64,000 nt of DNA from CAXMMR01 sp963692975 (lineage in GTDB: Bacteria > Pseudomonadota > Alphaproteobacteria > Acetobacterales > Acetobacteraceae), in contig CAXMMR010000015.1 of assembly GCA_963692975.2 (NCBI GenBank), forward strand, positions 1 to 64,000, in the 5' to 3' direction. A program made the translations under genes and the position numbers. Below, piece by piece: positions 27,888 to 38,760 of this stretch (positions within the stretch are counted from its first letter, which is position 1; every line of letters starts with the position of its first letter). The notes under the pieces were generated by a model, which ran no database searches, had not been told where the DNA came from, and saw only the letters and a list, made by a program, of their open reading frames with translations.

Positions 27888-28346
27888 ATGGACCTGCGCA
27901 ACGCAGTGACCAACGCCGTGAAGGCCTCGATGAAATCGGGCGACAGTGCTCGCACCAGCACGCTCCGCATGATCATGGCGCGTATCAAGGACGTCGACAT
28001 CGCCGCCCGCACGAAATCTCCGGATCCGGTGCCCGACGACGAGCTGCACAACGCGCTGCGCTCCATGGTCAAGTCACGCCACGACTCGATCGCGCTTTAC
28101 GTCCAGGGCAACCGGCCGGAGCTCGCCGACAAGGAACGCGCCGAGATCGCCGTCATCGAGCACTTCCTGCCGCGACAACTCGACGATGACGCCATGGTCG
28201 CAGCCGTCGATGAAGCGGTCGCCAGCACCGGCGCCACCGGTCCAAAGCAGATGGGCCAGGTCATGGCGGCGCTGAAGGCTAAATACGCTGCCAGTCTGGA
28301 CATGAGCAAAGTTGGGCCACTGGTGAAGGCGAGACTCGGCGGCTGA
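27888..28346 (+). CDS. GatB/YqeY domain protein
   Basis: 152 residues. The family shares the helical tail domain of GatB and is thought to act in tRNA-dependent amidation or an unknown RNA-related role. Seen: LRNAVTNAVKASMKSGDSAR, TLRMIMARIKDVDI, the stretch HFLPRQLDDDAMVAAVDEAV and GPKQMGQVMAALKAKY, all typical. AAGGAGA lies eight to ten bases before the ATG. Transcribed divergently from carA; the two share a 121-base control region. Confidence 0.93.
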   Translation: MDLRNAVTNAVKASMKSGDSARTSTLRMIMARIKDVDIAARTKSPDPVPDDELHNALRSMVKSRHDSIALYVQGNRPELADKERAEIAVIEHFLPRQLDDDAMVAAVDEAVASTGATGPKQMGQVMAALKAKYAASLDMSKVGPLVKARLGG

Positions 28347-28685
28347 AGGCAAGGGCTTTGCCCTCGACCCATCAAGGCGGAGCCTTTAATATCCGTCCGC
28401 TGATCGATGACCTATGACCGACTTGGCACTTGTAGACATGGAGCTGCTTCATCGCAGTTTGACATGCGCAGCTATCGGTCGCTTCAGAAATAACATGCTG
28501 TAACCACAGACATCTTTGACGTCTTGCTTACAGGCAAGACGTCACCATCAATCTCTTAAGTGTCGGGGTCTGGGGCCTCCCGGCCCCAGCGGGTCAAGGG
28601 CAGAGCCCTTTCCTTCGCTTCGCCGTGCTTCCCTAACGCTCCGCGAGCCCTGTCTTGCGGTCTTTTATGCTAGCGTCATCCACCG
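28347..28685. repeat. Intergenic region before dnaG: two repeat blocks and a unique inverted repeat
   Basis: The left part (28347-28395) and right part (28560-28615) carry the composite repeat (GGGCTTTGCCC, AAGGCGGAGCCTT, GGGGCCTCCCGGCCCC). Between them is about 160 bases of lower GC with no gene. That stretch contains TGACGTCTTGC (28517-28527) and GCAAGACGTCA (28534-28544), a perfect 11-base inverted repeat with a 6-base loop. Neither side has a T run, so an operator or RNA hairpin is as likely as a terminator. TTGACA occurs just upstream, but I find no matching -10 at normal spacing. Confidence 0.7.
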
Positions 28686-30506
28686 ATGCCCTTGCCTGCC
28701 GCCTTTCTCGACGAGCTTCGCGCCCGCACGCCGTTGGCGGCGTTGGTTGGGTGCCGCGTCAAGCTGGAGCGATCCGGCCGCAATTGGCGAGGCTGCTGTC
28801 CGTTCCACGGCGAGAAGACGCCGAGCTTCTACGTCTACGAGGACCACTACCACTGCTTCGGCTGCGGCGTGCATGGCGATGCGGTGAGCTTCGTCATGGG
28901 CAGTGTGGGCGCGAGCTTCCCCGAGGCGGTGACGCAGCTCGCCGCCGAGGCGGGGCTGGAGGTGCCGAAAGCCAGCCGCCAGGTCGAGGAGGCGGAGCGC
29001 CGCCGGCACGACCTGCACGACATCATGGCTGCGGCCGAGACGGCGTTTAGGCGCCGGCTGTTCTTGCCGGAGGGAGCGGCGGGGCTGGCCTATCTGCGCC
29101 AGCGCGGGCTGAGCGACGAGACGATCGAGCGCTTCGGCCTCGGCTGGTCGGGCGAGGGCAGGGGCTCGCTGGTCGCCGACCTAGCGCGGGCCGGGATTGA
29201 GCGCGAGCGGCTTGGCGAGACCGGGCTGCTGCGGGTCGGCGAGGATGGCCGGCTCGGGTCGGAGCTGTTCTACGCCAGGGTGATGTTCCCGATCCGCGAC
29301 CGCTCGGGCCGGGTGATCAGCTTTGGCGGCCGCACGCTGGGCGACGGCCAACCGAAGTATCTGAACGGCCCGGAGACGCCGCTCTTCGCCAAGCGCCGCA
29401 CGCTGTATGGCCTGGACCTTGCGAGGCAGGCGGCACGCAAGGACGTGGTGGTGGTGGTCGAGGGCTATATGGACGTCATCGCGCTGAGCCAGGCCGGGCT
29501 GCAGGCGGCAGTCGCACCCCTCGGCACCGCGTTGACGGCCGAGCAGCTGGAGGCGTTGTGGCGGCTGTCGCCCGCCCCGGTGCTGTGCTTTGATGGCGAC
29601 GCGGCGGGCAGCCGGGCGGCGGCGCGGGCCCTGTCGATCGCGCTGCCGCTGATCACGCCGGAGCGCAGCCTGGCGATGGCTAGCCTGCCGGCCGGCGAGG
29701 ACCCGGACACGCTGGTCATGCGCCAGGGAGCGGCCGGCATGCGCCGGGTGTTGGACGGCGCGCGACCCATGGTTGAGGCGGTCTGGGCTTTTACGCGCGA
29801 GCTTGCCGGCAATGGCGGCACGCCGGAGCAGGCGGCAGGATTGCTGGCCCAGCTGGATCGCCAGGCGGCGCAGATCCAGGATCGTGGCCTTGCCGGCGAG
29901 TATCGCCGCGCCCTTAAGGAACGCTTCTACGCGAGCCGGCGACGCCACGCCCTGCCGCAGACGCCGCGTCATCTGCGTCCCGGCGCCGAGGCGATGGCGA
30001 CCGGCTCGGCCGCCGAGCAGGCGCGCATGCTGACGGCGATCCTGCTGCGCCACCCGTCGCTGCTGCACGACGTGGAGGAGGCCTATGCCGGGCTCGCGCT
30101 GCCGCCGCCACTCGCCGAGCTGCGCACGGCCCTGCTGGCGCAGCCGCATGCGGCCGCGCCGCTTGACAGCACCGGTATGCTCGACCACTTGCACGACTCC
30201 GGGTTAGGCGAGGCGGTGGCTCTGGCCCTGGCCCGCACACCCTATCCGCTGCCGGCCTGCGCTGCCCCCGACGCGATGCCGGCCGATGCGGAGGCTGGCT
30301 GGTGGCACATTTTCGGCATGATGCACCGTGATCGGCTGGAGGAGGAGGTGTCGAGCGCTATGCACGCCTTCGCCGCCCGGGCAGACGAGGCCGGGCTGCG
30401 GCGGCTAACCGTGCTGTGCGAAGCTCGCAACGCGCTGCGCGCGGGCGGCCAAGGCGTGGGCTTGGACAGCGCCGATACGGCCGCGCCCAGGCACCATGTG
30501 CAGTAG
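28686..30506 (+). CDS. dnaG: DNA primase
   Basis: Synthesises RNA primers at the replication fork with DnaB; 606 residues. The N-terminal zinc ribbon is CCPFHGEKTPSF with HCFGCGVHGDAVSFVM. The RNA polymerase/TOPRIM core has FPIRDRSGRVISFGGRTLGD, KYLNGPETPLFAKRRTLYGL, VVVVEGYMDVIAL (catalytic Glu) and CFDGDAAGSRAAAR (catalytic Asp residues). The C-terminal part is the DnaB-interacting region and is diverged as usual. ATG at 28686 gives a standard start. It is followed by rpoD, the classical macromolecular synthesis arrangement. Confidence 0.97.
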   Translation: MPLPAAFLDELRARTPLAALVGCRVKLERSGRNWRGCCPFHGEKTPSFYVYEDHYHCFGCGVHGDAVSFVMGSVGASFPEAVTQLAAEAGLEVPKASRQVEEAERRRHDLHDIMAAAETAFRRRLFLPEGAAGLAYLRQRGLSDETIERFGLGWSGEGRGSLVADLARAGIERERLGETGLLRVGEDGRLGSELFYARVMFPIRDRSGRVISFGGRTLGDGQPKYLNGPETPLFAKRRTLYGLDLARQAARKDVVVVVEGYMDVIALSQAGLQAAVAPLGTALTAEQLEALWRLSPAPVLCFDGDAAGSRAAARALSIALPLITPERSLAMASLPAGEDPDTLVMRQGAAGMRRVLDGARPMVEAVWAFTRELAGNGGTPEQAAGLLAQLDRQAAQIQDRGLAGEYRRALKERFYASRRRHALPQTPRHLRPGAEAMATGSAAEQARMLTAILLRHPSLLHDVEEAYAGLALPPPLAELRTALLAQPHAAAPLDSTGMLDHLHDSGLGEAVALALARTPYPLPACAAPDAMPADAEAGWWHIFGMMHRDRLEEEVSSAMHAFAARADEAGLRRLTVLCEARNALRAGGQGVGLDSADTAAPRHHVQ

Positions 30507-30582
30507 CCTATATATAGAGAAAGAATTTTGCGTGCGTCACGAGCGTGATGCCGGCGCGCGCACTGATGGAGCACGCTGAACG

Positions 30583-32529
<1,947 letters not shown>

Positions 32530-32588
32530 TGGGCGTCCACGCGATGCCGAGCGTCACCCGCGTCGCGGTGACCGTCACCTTCCTGCGC

Positions 32589-33104
32589 ATGGATGCCGCG
32601 CCGACCACATCGCCGGAAGTGCTGCCCGGCGATGTGGTGGTGCGCCGCCTCGCCGGGTCGAGTGTCGCCAGCTATCGCTACCTCTACGACACGGTAGGTG
32701 CGCAATACCTCTGGTGGCTGCGCCGCACCGTGCCGGACGTGCAGCTCGCCGCCATTTTGCGCGACCCTCGGGTCGGCATCCATGTGCTCTACCGGGCGGA
32801 CGAGCCGATCGGCTTCTATGAGCTCGATGCGCGCAGCGCCGCGGCGACCAACCTCAGCTATTTCGGCCTGATGCCGCAGGCGATCGGGTGCGGGCTTGGC
32901 GGCCCGGCGCTGAGTGCGGCGATCACCACTGCGTTCGCCGCCGGCGCCCGGGCGTTGACCGTCAATACCTGCACCGCCGACCATCCGCGTGCCCTGCCGA
33001 CTTACCTGCGCCTCGGCTTCCGCCAGGTCCGCGCCGTGCGCGAACTCTGGGACGTGCCGGAGGCGCTCGGCATGCCGATCGCGGAGCACCTGAAAGTCGT
33101 CTAG
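32589..33104 (+). CDS. GNAT-family N-acetyltransferase
   Basis: Acetyl-CoA dependent acetyltransferase-like protein of unknown substrate; 171 residues from ATG 32589. Seen: VVVRRLAGSSVASYRYLYDT, AQYLWWLRRTVPD, GIHVLYRADEPIGFYELDAR, then the acetyl-CoA loop region with YFGLMPQAIGCGLGGPALSA and NTCTADHPRALPTYLRLGFR, which matches GNAT motifs A and B. The frame is open upstream to an ATG at 32544 and a GTG at 32529 that overlaps the rpoD stop. I prefer 32589 because the upstream residues do not look like this fold, but no candidate has a clear ribosome site. Confidence 0.82.
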   Translation: MDAAPTTSPEVLPGDVVVRRLAGSSVASYRYLYDTVGAQYLWWLRRTVPDVQLAAILRDPRVGIHVLYRADEPIGFYELDARSAAATNLSYFGLMPQAIGCGLGGPALSAAITTAFAAGARALTVNTCTADHPRALPTYLRLGFRQVRAVRELWDVPEALGMPIAEHLKVV

Positions 33105-33141
33105 CCAGGGCCGCAGCATGCAGGCCCTCAGCGCGACAGTC

Positions 33142-33519
33142 TCAGTTCACCGGAACGGCGATGCCAAGACCCAGGGCAGGGCGCTCGCGCTGCTGCGCGT
33201 TCTGCACAGACGATCCGCTGGAGAAGCCGTCGCCGCCGAACTGCTCGTGCTGGCGATAGACACGCGGGCTCAACTGGGCCCCGCCATCCGCGTCGGCGAC
33301 CGTGGTCGGCAGCGCTGTCTGCACGTTGGGCATTGGCGCCGGCTGCAACACGCCGTCGGCCAGCAATGGCGCATCCGGCTCGAATGCGAGGCGCGCCGTC
33401 GCGCTTGCGAGCTCCACCGGCGCCAGACTGATGCCGGCCGCGCCTGAGGGCTCGGGCGCCGCAGCAGCAAGCCCGATGAGCGGCAGAGCGTAGAGAATGC
33501 ATCGCATGCGACCATGCAT
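33142..33519 (-). CDS. Small secreted hypothetical protein
   Basis: 125 residues. The N-terminus (RCILYALPLIGLAAAAPEPS) is a signal peptide with a likely cleavage after an AAA or SGAAG site. The mature part is low in distinctive motifs (LAPVELASATARLAFEPDAP, later QLSPRVYRQHEQFGGDGFSS) and ends in ALGLGIAVPVN. I do not recognise a family. The ATG overlaps the Nudix stop (TGATG), so it is probably coupled to that gene. Confidence 0.6.
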   Translation of the reverse strand: MHGRMRCILYALPLIGLAAAAPEPSGAAGISLAPVELASATARLAFEPDAPLLADGVLQPAPMPNVQTALPTTVADADGGAQLSPRVYRQHEQFGGDGFSSGSSVQNAQQRERPALGLGIAVPVN

Positions 33520-34076
33520 CACGTAACAACCTCCGGCAGGCGCACGGTGCCGCGCGGGTCGGTCTGCTCGTTGCCTGCCGGCGCACCAAGCGGCAGGTCG
33601 GGCCGCGCATGCCACGCGCGCAGCGCCCAGGCGACTGTCGGGAAGGCCAGCTCGCCCCAGGGGACCTCGTCCCAGGCGAAAAGCCGCGTCTCAAGGCTCT
33701 CCTCGCCAGCCTCGAAATGCGGCGCGCCGTCAAATCGCGCTCGATAGATTAGCTGCACCTGGCCGATCCGGGCGACGCTGTAGACCGCCAGCAACCCGTC
33801 AAGTGCGATCCGCGCACCCGCCTCCTCGAAGGCCTCACGACAGGCGCCTTCCTCGGCTGTCTCCTCATGCTCAAGGTAGCCGGCCGGCAGCGTCCAAAAT
33901 CCTGCGCGCGGCTCGATCGCCCGCCGGCACAGCAACACCCGTCCGCCAAGCGCCACCACGGCGCCGACGACGATCTTCGGGTTATCATAGGCGACGTAGT
34001 GGCAGCTGGCGCAAACCAGCCGCTCACGGGTGTCGCCAGGCGGGGTCTCACGTACGAAGTCCGGCATCGGCGGCAT
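33519..34076 (-). CDS. Nudix hydrolase with N-terminal zinc-ribbon-like motif
   Basis: Hydrolyses a nucleoside-diphosphate-linked substrate; the exact one is unknown. 185 residues from ATG 34076. The N-terminus has ERLVCASCHYVAYDNPKIVV, like NudC/ADP-ribose-pyrophosphatase relatives with a Cys-X2-Cys half ribbon. The Nudix box is GYLEHEETAEEGACREAFEE followed by AGARI and contains the expected REXXEE core. ATG at 34067 is an alternative start, and an upstream extension to 34145 is unlikely. Followed by the overlapping secreted protein gene. Confidence 0.9.
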   Translation of the reverse strand: MPPMPDFVRETPPGDTRERLVCASCHYVAYDNPKIVVGAVVALGGRVLLCRRAIEPRAGFWTLPAGYLEHEETAEEGACREAFEEAGARIALDGLLAVYSVARIGQVQLIYRARFDGAPHFEAGEESLETRLFAWDEVPWGELAFPTVAWALRAWHARPDLPLGAPAGNEQTDPRGTVRLPEVVT

Positions 34077-34139
34077 TGTGCCGCCCGGCCGATGGCCGAT
34101 CAACCGCCAACTTGGAGAAAGTTTCACGGCGGTGGAAAA

Positions 34140-34310
34140 ATGCAAGGCCAGGGCGCTGCGCTGGATCCGCTGGGGCCGTGAGGCCCCAAACCCCTACCGG
34201 ATCATTCATTGCCCAACCGCACCGTCCTCCGTCGGCAGCGGATAATGAGTGGATTTTAAATGCTCCGCCTTTAATGGGTCCAGGGGCAAAGCCCCTGGCC
34301 TACCTTGTCC
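34140..34310. repeat. Composite hairpin repeat between pgk and the Nudix gene
   Basis: Blocks GGGGCCGTGAGGCCCC, TTTAAATGCTCCGCCTTTAA and CCAGGGGCAAAGCCCCTGG, with about 50 bases of unique sequence in the middle. Confidence 0.85.
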
Positions 34311-35528
34311 TCAGCCCGGCAGCACCACGCCCTCCAGCGCGTCGAGCGCCAGGATCCCCGGCAGGATCTTGCCTTCGAGCCACTCAAGGAATGCGCCCCC
34401 AGCGGTCGAGACGTAACTCATCTGGTCCAGCACCCCGGCATGCTTGAGTGCCGCCACCGTGTCACCGCCGCCGGCCACCGAGCGCAGCTGCCCGGCATCG
34501 GTAGCCGCCGCCACAGCCTGGGCCAGCGCCGTCGTCGCCCGGTCGAAGGGCGGCGTCTCGAAGGCGCCGAGCGGCCCGTTCCACACCAGCGTGCGCAGCC
34601 CGGCCAGCCGCTCGATCAGCGCTGCGACGGTTCGCGGGCCGACATCGAGGATCATGCCATCGGCCGGCACCTCGTCGATGCCGACGACCTGGGTGGGCGG
34701 GTTAGGCCGGAACTCGCTCGCCGTCACCGCGTCGATTGGCAGCACCACCTCGCAGCCGGCGGCGCGCGCCCGCTCAAGGATCGCGACAGCGGTCGCGTGC
34801 ATCTCCGCCTCCTGCAGCGAGCGGCCGACCGGCACCCCCTGAGCGGCCAGGAAGGTGTTGGCCATCGCCCCGCCGATCACCAGCACGTCGACGCGGCCGA
34901 CCAGGTTGCCAAGCAGCTCGAGCTTGGTCGACACCTTGGCGCCGCCGACGATGGCGCCAACCGGCCGGTCCGGATTGTCCAGCGCGGCGGTCAGCGCCTC
35001 GAGCTCGGCCTGCATCAGCCGCCCGGCATGCGACGGCAGCAGCCGGGCCACTCCCTCGGTGCTGGCATGCGCGCGATGAGCGGCCGAGAACGCGTCGTTC
35101 ACGTAGATGTCAGCAAGTGCTGCCAGCGCCGCCGCCATCTGCGGGTCGTTCTCTTCCTCGCCGGGATGAAAGCGGGTGTTCTCCAGCACCAGCACGTCCC
35201 CGTCGCTCATCCGACCGACGGCAAGATGTGCCTCCTCGCCGATGCAGTCGTCGGCGAAGTAGACGTCGCGGTCGAGCACGTCGCGCAGCGCGGTGGCGAG
35301 CGGCGCGAGCGACATCGTGTCCACCCGCTTGCCTTTCGGACGATCGAAATGGCTGACGACGATCACTCGCGCGCCCTTCTCGGCGAGCTCGCGTATGGTC
35401 GGCGCGAGGCGCTCAATGCGGGTTGCGTCGCTGATCCGGCCGTCGCGGACGGGCACATTAAGGTCGGCGCGCAGCAGCACGCGCTTGCTGCGGACGTCGA
35501 GGTCGTCGAGGGTGCGGAAGCTCGGCAT
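34311..35528 (-). CDS. pgk: Phosphoglycerate kinase
   Basis: Interconverts 1,3-bisphosphoglycerate and 3-phosphoglycerate with ATP; 405 residues. Motifs: VLLRADLNVPVRDGRISD with the substrate-binding Arg/Asn, VSHFDRPKGK, ENTRFHPGEEEND, VNDAFSAAHRAHAST, VGGAKVSTKLELL, VIGGAMANTFLAA, VWNGPLGAFETPPFD and the C-terminal nucleotide loop RSVAGGGDTVAALKHAG. It lies downstream of gap and the transketolase-like gene on the same strand, the usual alphaproteobacterial tkt-gap-pgk order. Confidence 0.98.
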   Translation of the reverse strand: MPSFRTLDDLDVRSKRVLLRADLNVPVRDGRISDATRIERLAPTIRELAEKGARVIVVSHFDRPKGKRVDTMSLAPLATALRDVLDRDVYFADDCIGEEAHLAVGRMSDGDVLVLENTRFHPGEEENDPQMAAALAALADIYVNDAFSAAHRAHASTEGVARLLPSHAGRLMQAELEALTAALDNPDRPVGAIVGGAKVSTKLELLGNLVGRVDVLVIGGAMANTFLAAQGVPVGRSLQEAEMHATAVAILERARAAGCEVVLPIDAVTASEFRPNPPTQVVGIDEVPADGMILDVGPRTVAALIERLAGLRTLVWNGPLGAFETPPFDRATTALAQAVAAATDAGQLRSVAGGGDTVAALKHAGVLDQMSYVSTAGGAFLEWLEGKILPGILALDALEGVVLPG

Positions 35529-35531
35529 GAC

Positions 35532-35622
35532 AACTCCAAAGGAAGGCCAAGGCTCTGCCCTGAACCCGTCACGCGACAGCGTGCATTCGCCCGACGGGAC
35601 CTGAGGCCCAGACCCCCGATAC
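35532..35622. repeat. Short repeat between gap and pgk
   Basis: Reduced copy with AGGCTCTGCCCT, a GCGTGCATTCGCC block also seen near 12580, and a GACCTGAGGCCCAGACCCC remnant. Confidence 0.65.
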
Positions 35623-36639
35623 TTAGAGGCTGCCGAACAACGCAGCCGTATCAGCCATCCGGGTAGAGAAGCCCCACTCGTTGTCGTACCAGCCGACCAC
35701 CCTGATCATTCTGCCGCCGTCTACTGACGCCGTCTGCGTCGCGTCGAATGTGCAGGAGTAGGCGATGCCGGTGAAGTCGGTGCTGACCAGCTTCTCGGTG
35801 TTATAATCCAAGATCGCCCGCATCCGCCCGGACGCCGCGTCCTTGAAGGCGGCATTGACCTGCTCAACGCTGGCCGGCGTGCGCGGGTTGATGTCCAGCG
35901 ACACCATCGAGACGTTCGGCGTCGGCACCCGGATCGAGGTGCCGTCGAGCTTGCCCTTCAGCTCCGGCATGACCAGGCCAACAGCACGCGCCGCGCCTGT
36001 CGACGTCGGGATCATCGACATCGCCGCGGCGCGGGCGCGGTGCAGGTCCTTGTGCAGCGTGTCCACCGTCCGCTGGTCGCCGGTGTAGCTGTGGATCGTG
36101 ACCATGTAGCCGCGCTCGATGCCGACGCTGTCCTCCAGCACCCGCGCCATCGGAGCGAGGCAGTTGGTGGTGCAGGAGGCGTTGGAGATCACCGTCATCT
36201 CGGGGGTGATCACGTGCTCGTTCACGCCGAACACGATCGTCGCGTCCACGCCGTCGGCGGGTGCGGAGACTAGAACCTTACGGGCGCCGGCAGCGATCAG
36301 CCGCGACGCGCTCTCCTTGCTGGTGAACAGCCCGGTGCATTCCATCGCCACGTCGACGCCATGATAGGGCACCGCTGACGGCTCACGCTCGGCCGAGACG
36401 CGGATCGGGCCGTAGGTGCGCCCGCCCAGTCGAATAGTGATGCTATTGCCGTCGACGCTCACCTCGCCGGGGAAGCGACCATGCACGCTGTCGTAGCGGA
36501 ACAGATGGGCATTCGCCTCGACCGAGCCGAGGTCGTTGATGGCCACCGGCTCGACGTCGGTGCGCCCGCTCTGCACGATGGCGCGCAGCACCAGCCGACC
36601 TATGCGGCCGAAGCCGTTGATTGCGACCTTCACCGCCAT
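35623..36639 (-). CDS. gap: Glyceraldehyde-3-phosphate dehydrogenase
   Basis: NAD(P)-dependent oxidoreductase of glycolysis, gluconeogenesis or the Calvin cycle; 338 residues. N-terminal VAINGFGRIGRLVLRAI, catalytic cysteine in ISNASCTTNCLAPMARVL, active-site His in YMVTIHSYTGDQRTVD, and SMIPTSTGAARAVGLVMPEL. C-terminal VVGWYDNEWGFSTRM is standard. 88 bases separate it from the upstream transketolase-like gene. Confidence 0.98.
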   Translation of the reverse strand: MAVKVAINGFGRIGRLVLRAIVQSGRTDVEPVAINDLGSVEANAHLFRYDSVHGRFPGEVSVDGNSITIRLGGRTYGPIRVSAEREPSAVPYHGVDVAMECTGLFTSKESASRLIAAGARKVLVSAPADGVDATIVFGVNEHVITPEMTVISNASCTTNCLAPMARVLEDSVGIERGYMVTIHSYTGDQRTVDTLHKDLHRARAAAMSMIPTSTGAARAVGLVMPELKGKLDGTSIRVPTPNVSMVSLDINPRTPASVEQVNAAFKDAASGRMRAILDYNTEKLVSTDFTGIAYSCTFDATQTASVDGGRMIRVVGWYDNEWGFSTRMADTAALFGSL

Positions 36640-36727
36640 GCCGAACTCTCCTTCGATCCTGCCGCCGCGGTTCTACAGCCTGCCGCCCGCATCTTCCAGA
36701 AGCCTACCCGTTGGAGTCCGACCGCTC

Positions 36728-38602
36728 TCAGCGCCGCGCGGTGCCGTTCAGGCGCTGCGCCAGCTGCTGCGCGATGGCGTCGACATGGCGCTCCTCGTCG
36801 TCGCCCCCGGGCGTCCAGGCGCCAACGAAGTGGCCATCCGCGCCGAGCCAACGTTCCCAGCCGAAGCCGCTCGAGGCCTCAAGGCCAAAGCGGGGGGCGC
36901 TGCCCAGCACGACGTCGCGGTAGCGCCGGCTCTGCTGCGCGAACAGTGACCAGCAGGGCAGCGACACCACGGCGACCAGCTTGCCGAGCAGCGCCAAGGC
37001 CAACCGCAGGCGCAACGCCAGCCGCAACTCGCTGCCGGTGGCGAGCAGCGTCGCGTCTCGGCCGCCGCCTGCCGCCACGCCGTCCGCCTCGGCAAACACG
37101 TAGCCGCCGCGCGCGGCCTGGCTTTCCGCGCCGTCGGCGCGCAGCACGGTCATCGCCCGGCCGGGCAGCACCAGCGCAGTCGGCGTGGTCGGCGAACGCA
37201 GCGCCAGCTCGAAGCACTCGGCGAGCTCGACCGGGTCGCCGGGTCGCATCAGTCGCATGCCCGGGATCGCCCGCAACGCAGCGAGCTGCTCGATGCCGCC
37301 GCGCGCGCCGCCGTGGCTCGCATCCTCGATCATCACCTGCAGCGCCCGCCGGCCGCAGCGCGCGATGGCGCGCAGCGCCGGGCGCACCGCGTCCGCGGCG
37401 GCAAGCGTCGCCACGCCGCAGGCCAGCGAGCCGCCATGCAGCGCCATGCCGGCGACCAGGAACGCCATGCCGCGCTCGCGGGCGCCGCAGCCGACCTGGC
37501 GCTGCGTGGGTCCGAAGCCATGCAGCTGCGGCGCCGTCTCATCCTGCTGTGGCCGCGCGGTGCCGCAGCAGGCAAGCTCGGCCAGGCCCGCGCTGAGCTG
37601 CGCCAGCAGGGCCTCACCGTTGCGCTCGGCGCCGGCGGCGCCGAAATCGCGCGCAATCTCGGATCGCAGGCCGGCCGCCATCACGGCCCACTCGTCCGGA
37701 AGACGGCCGGCTAGCGCCCGCTCGTAGTCCTGACGCTGCGGGTGACGGGTCAGCCGCTTGAGCCAGGCCCGCCGCGTCGCCGCACCACGATGGCCAGTCG
37801 CATCCCAGGCCGCCTCGGCCAAAGGCGCGCGGCCGACGTCTCCGCGCGGTCCAGCAGCGGCGCCGCGCCCGCCGCTCTGCTCGCCGCTCTGGTCGCCGTT
37901 CCGGCAGACGACCAGCGTCGGCTTGCGGCCACGCACCGCCCATCCCAGCGCCGCTGCGACTGCCTGGCCGTCCTGCCCGTCGACGATGCGCACCGCCCAT
38001 CCCAGTGCCGGCAAGCAACGCACCGCCTCCTCATCCTCGGCCGCCGCCGGCCCTTCCGAGGCGGCGTCGGCAAGCACCACCAGCTTGTCCAGCCGCTCGC
38101 GTCCAGCCAGCGCCGCCGCCTCGAGCGCGAGGCCAGAGCCGAGCTCGCTGGCGCGGCACAGTACCCAGGCGCGATGATCCACCAGCGAGCGGCCGTATCG
38201 GCGTGCCAGCAGGCGCTCTCCAAGGGCGAGGCCCGCGCCGAGCGCCACGCCCTGCGCCGTGCCGCCGGCAACTGGCGGCAGCAGCTCGGGCTGCTGGTCC
38301 CGGATCAGCCCGCTCTCGTCGCGTTGGCCCGTCAGCACCAGCATCGCCTCGACCAACTCCACGCCCTCCGGGGCGGACAGCACAAGCCGGTCACGGTCAG
38401 GCCAATCCGGATCGGCGGCGTCAAAGCGCAGAAACTGGCTGCATAGCACCGCCAGACATGTCGACATACCGCGCGAGAAGCGGCCGTGGCCGGAGCGCGC
38501 AGCAAGCCGCTCAGCCATGGCGGCAAGGTCGGGCGGCCGTATCGTGCGGACCGCAGAACCCTGCGTGTCAACGGTCGGGTCGGTCCTCTGACGGATGATC
38601 AC
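36728..38602 (-). CDS. Transketolase-like protein lacking most catalytic residues
   Basis: 624 residues that align end to end with transketolase, including FDAADPDWPDRDRLVLSA, GVALGAGLALGERLLARRYG, VDHRAWV and GMALHGGSL. It lies where tkt normally sits beside gap-pgk. Key sites are altered. The SGHPG histidine region is SGHGR (37-41), and the GHGS motif is APEGV (77-81). The GHTPGVETTTGPLGQG block is PPVAGGTAQG (109-118). The thiamine-diphosphate motif GDG...N is CRASELGSG...A (149-157 and about 180), and the C-terminal HDSIG/HQP loop is IEDASHGGARGG. The Glu of REHAM appears kept (ARERGM). The frame is intact with no stop, so it is a maintained protein, probably a pseudoenzyme. GTG 38602 is the best start; the upstream ATG at 38752 gives an atypical N-terminus. 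Confidence 0.85.
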   Translation of the reverse strand: MIIRQRTDPTVDTQGSAVRTIRPPDLAAMAERLAARSGHGRFSRGMSTCLAVLCSQFLRFDAADPDWPDRDRLVLSAPEGVELVEAMLVLTGQRDESGLIRDQQPELLPPVAGGTAQGVALGAGLALGERLLARRYGRSLVDHRAWVLCRASELGSGLALEAAALAGRERLDKLVVLADAASEGPAAAEDEEAVRCLPALGWAVRIVDGQDGQAVAAALGWAVRGRKPTLVVCRNGDQSGEQSGGRGAAAGPRGDVGRAPLAEAAWDATGHRGAATRRAWLKRLTRHPQRQDYERALAGRLPDEWAVMAAGLRSEIARDFGAAGAERNGEALLAQLSAGLAELACCGTARPQQDETAPQLHGFGPTQRQVGCGARERGMAFLVAGMALHGGSLACGVATLAAADAVRPALRAIARCGRRALQVMIEDASHGGARGGIEQLAALRAIPGMRLMRPGDPVELAECFELALRSPTTPTALVLPGRAMTVLRADGAESQAARGGYVFAEADGVAAGGGRDATLLATGSELRLALRLRLALALLGKLVAVVSLPCWSLFAQQSRRYRDVVLGSAPRFGLEASSGFGWERWLGADGHFVGAWTPGGDDEERHVDAIAQQLAQRLNGTARR

Positions 38603-38760
38603 GCCTCCATGGGGAGCCGAGCGGCATCTCGCCGATCTCTGGCGACCAACCCCGGGTCGGCGCAGGCTTAGACGCGTCCTCCTGGATCGGCAACCGCTTG
38701 CCCCGACCTGCGTCGCCTGCGACCCTGACGGCCGGTCCGGTCCGGGGAGCACATCCGTCC

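Noticed and set aside
26420..28072. CarA start at 28072, giving 550 residues
   Set aside because: The extra 102 codons run antisense into yqeY and through the promoter/operator region; ATG 27766 fits the HTH domain and promoter.
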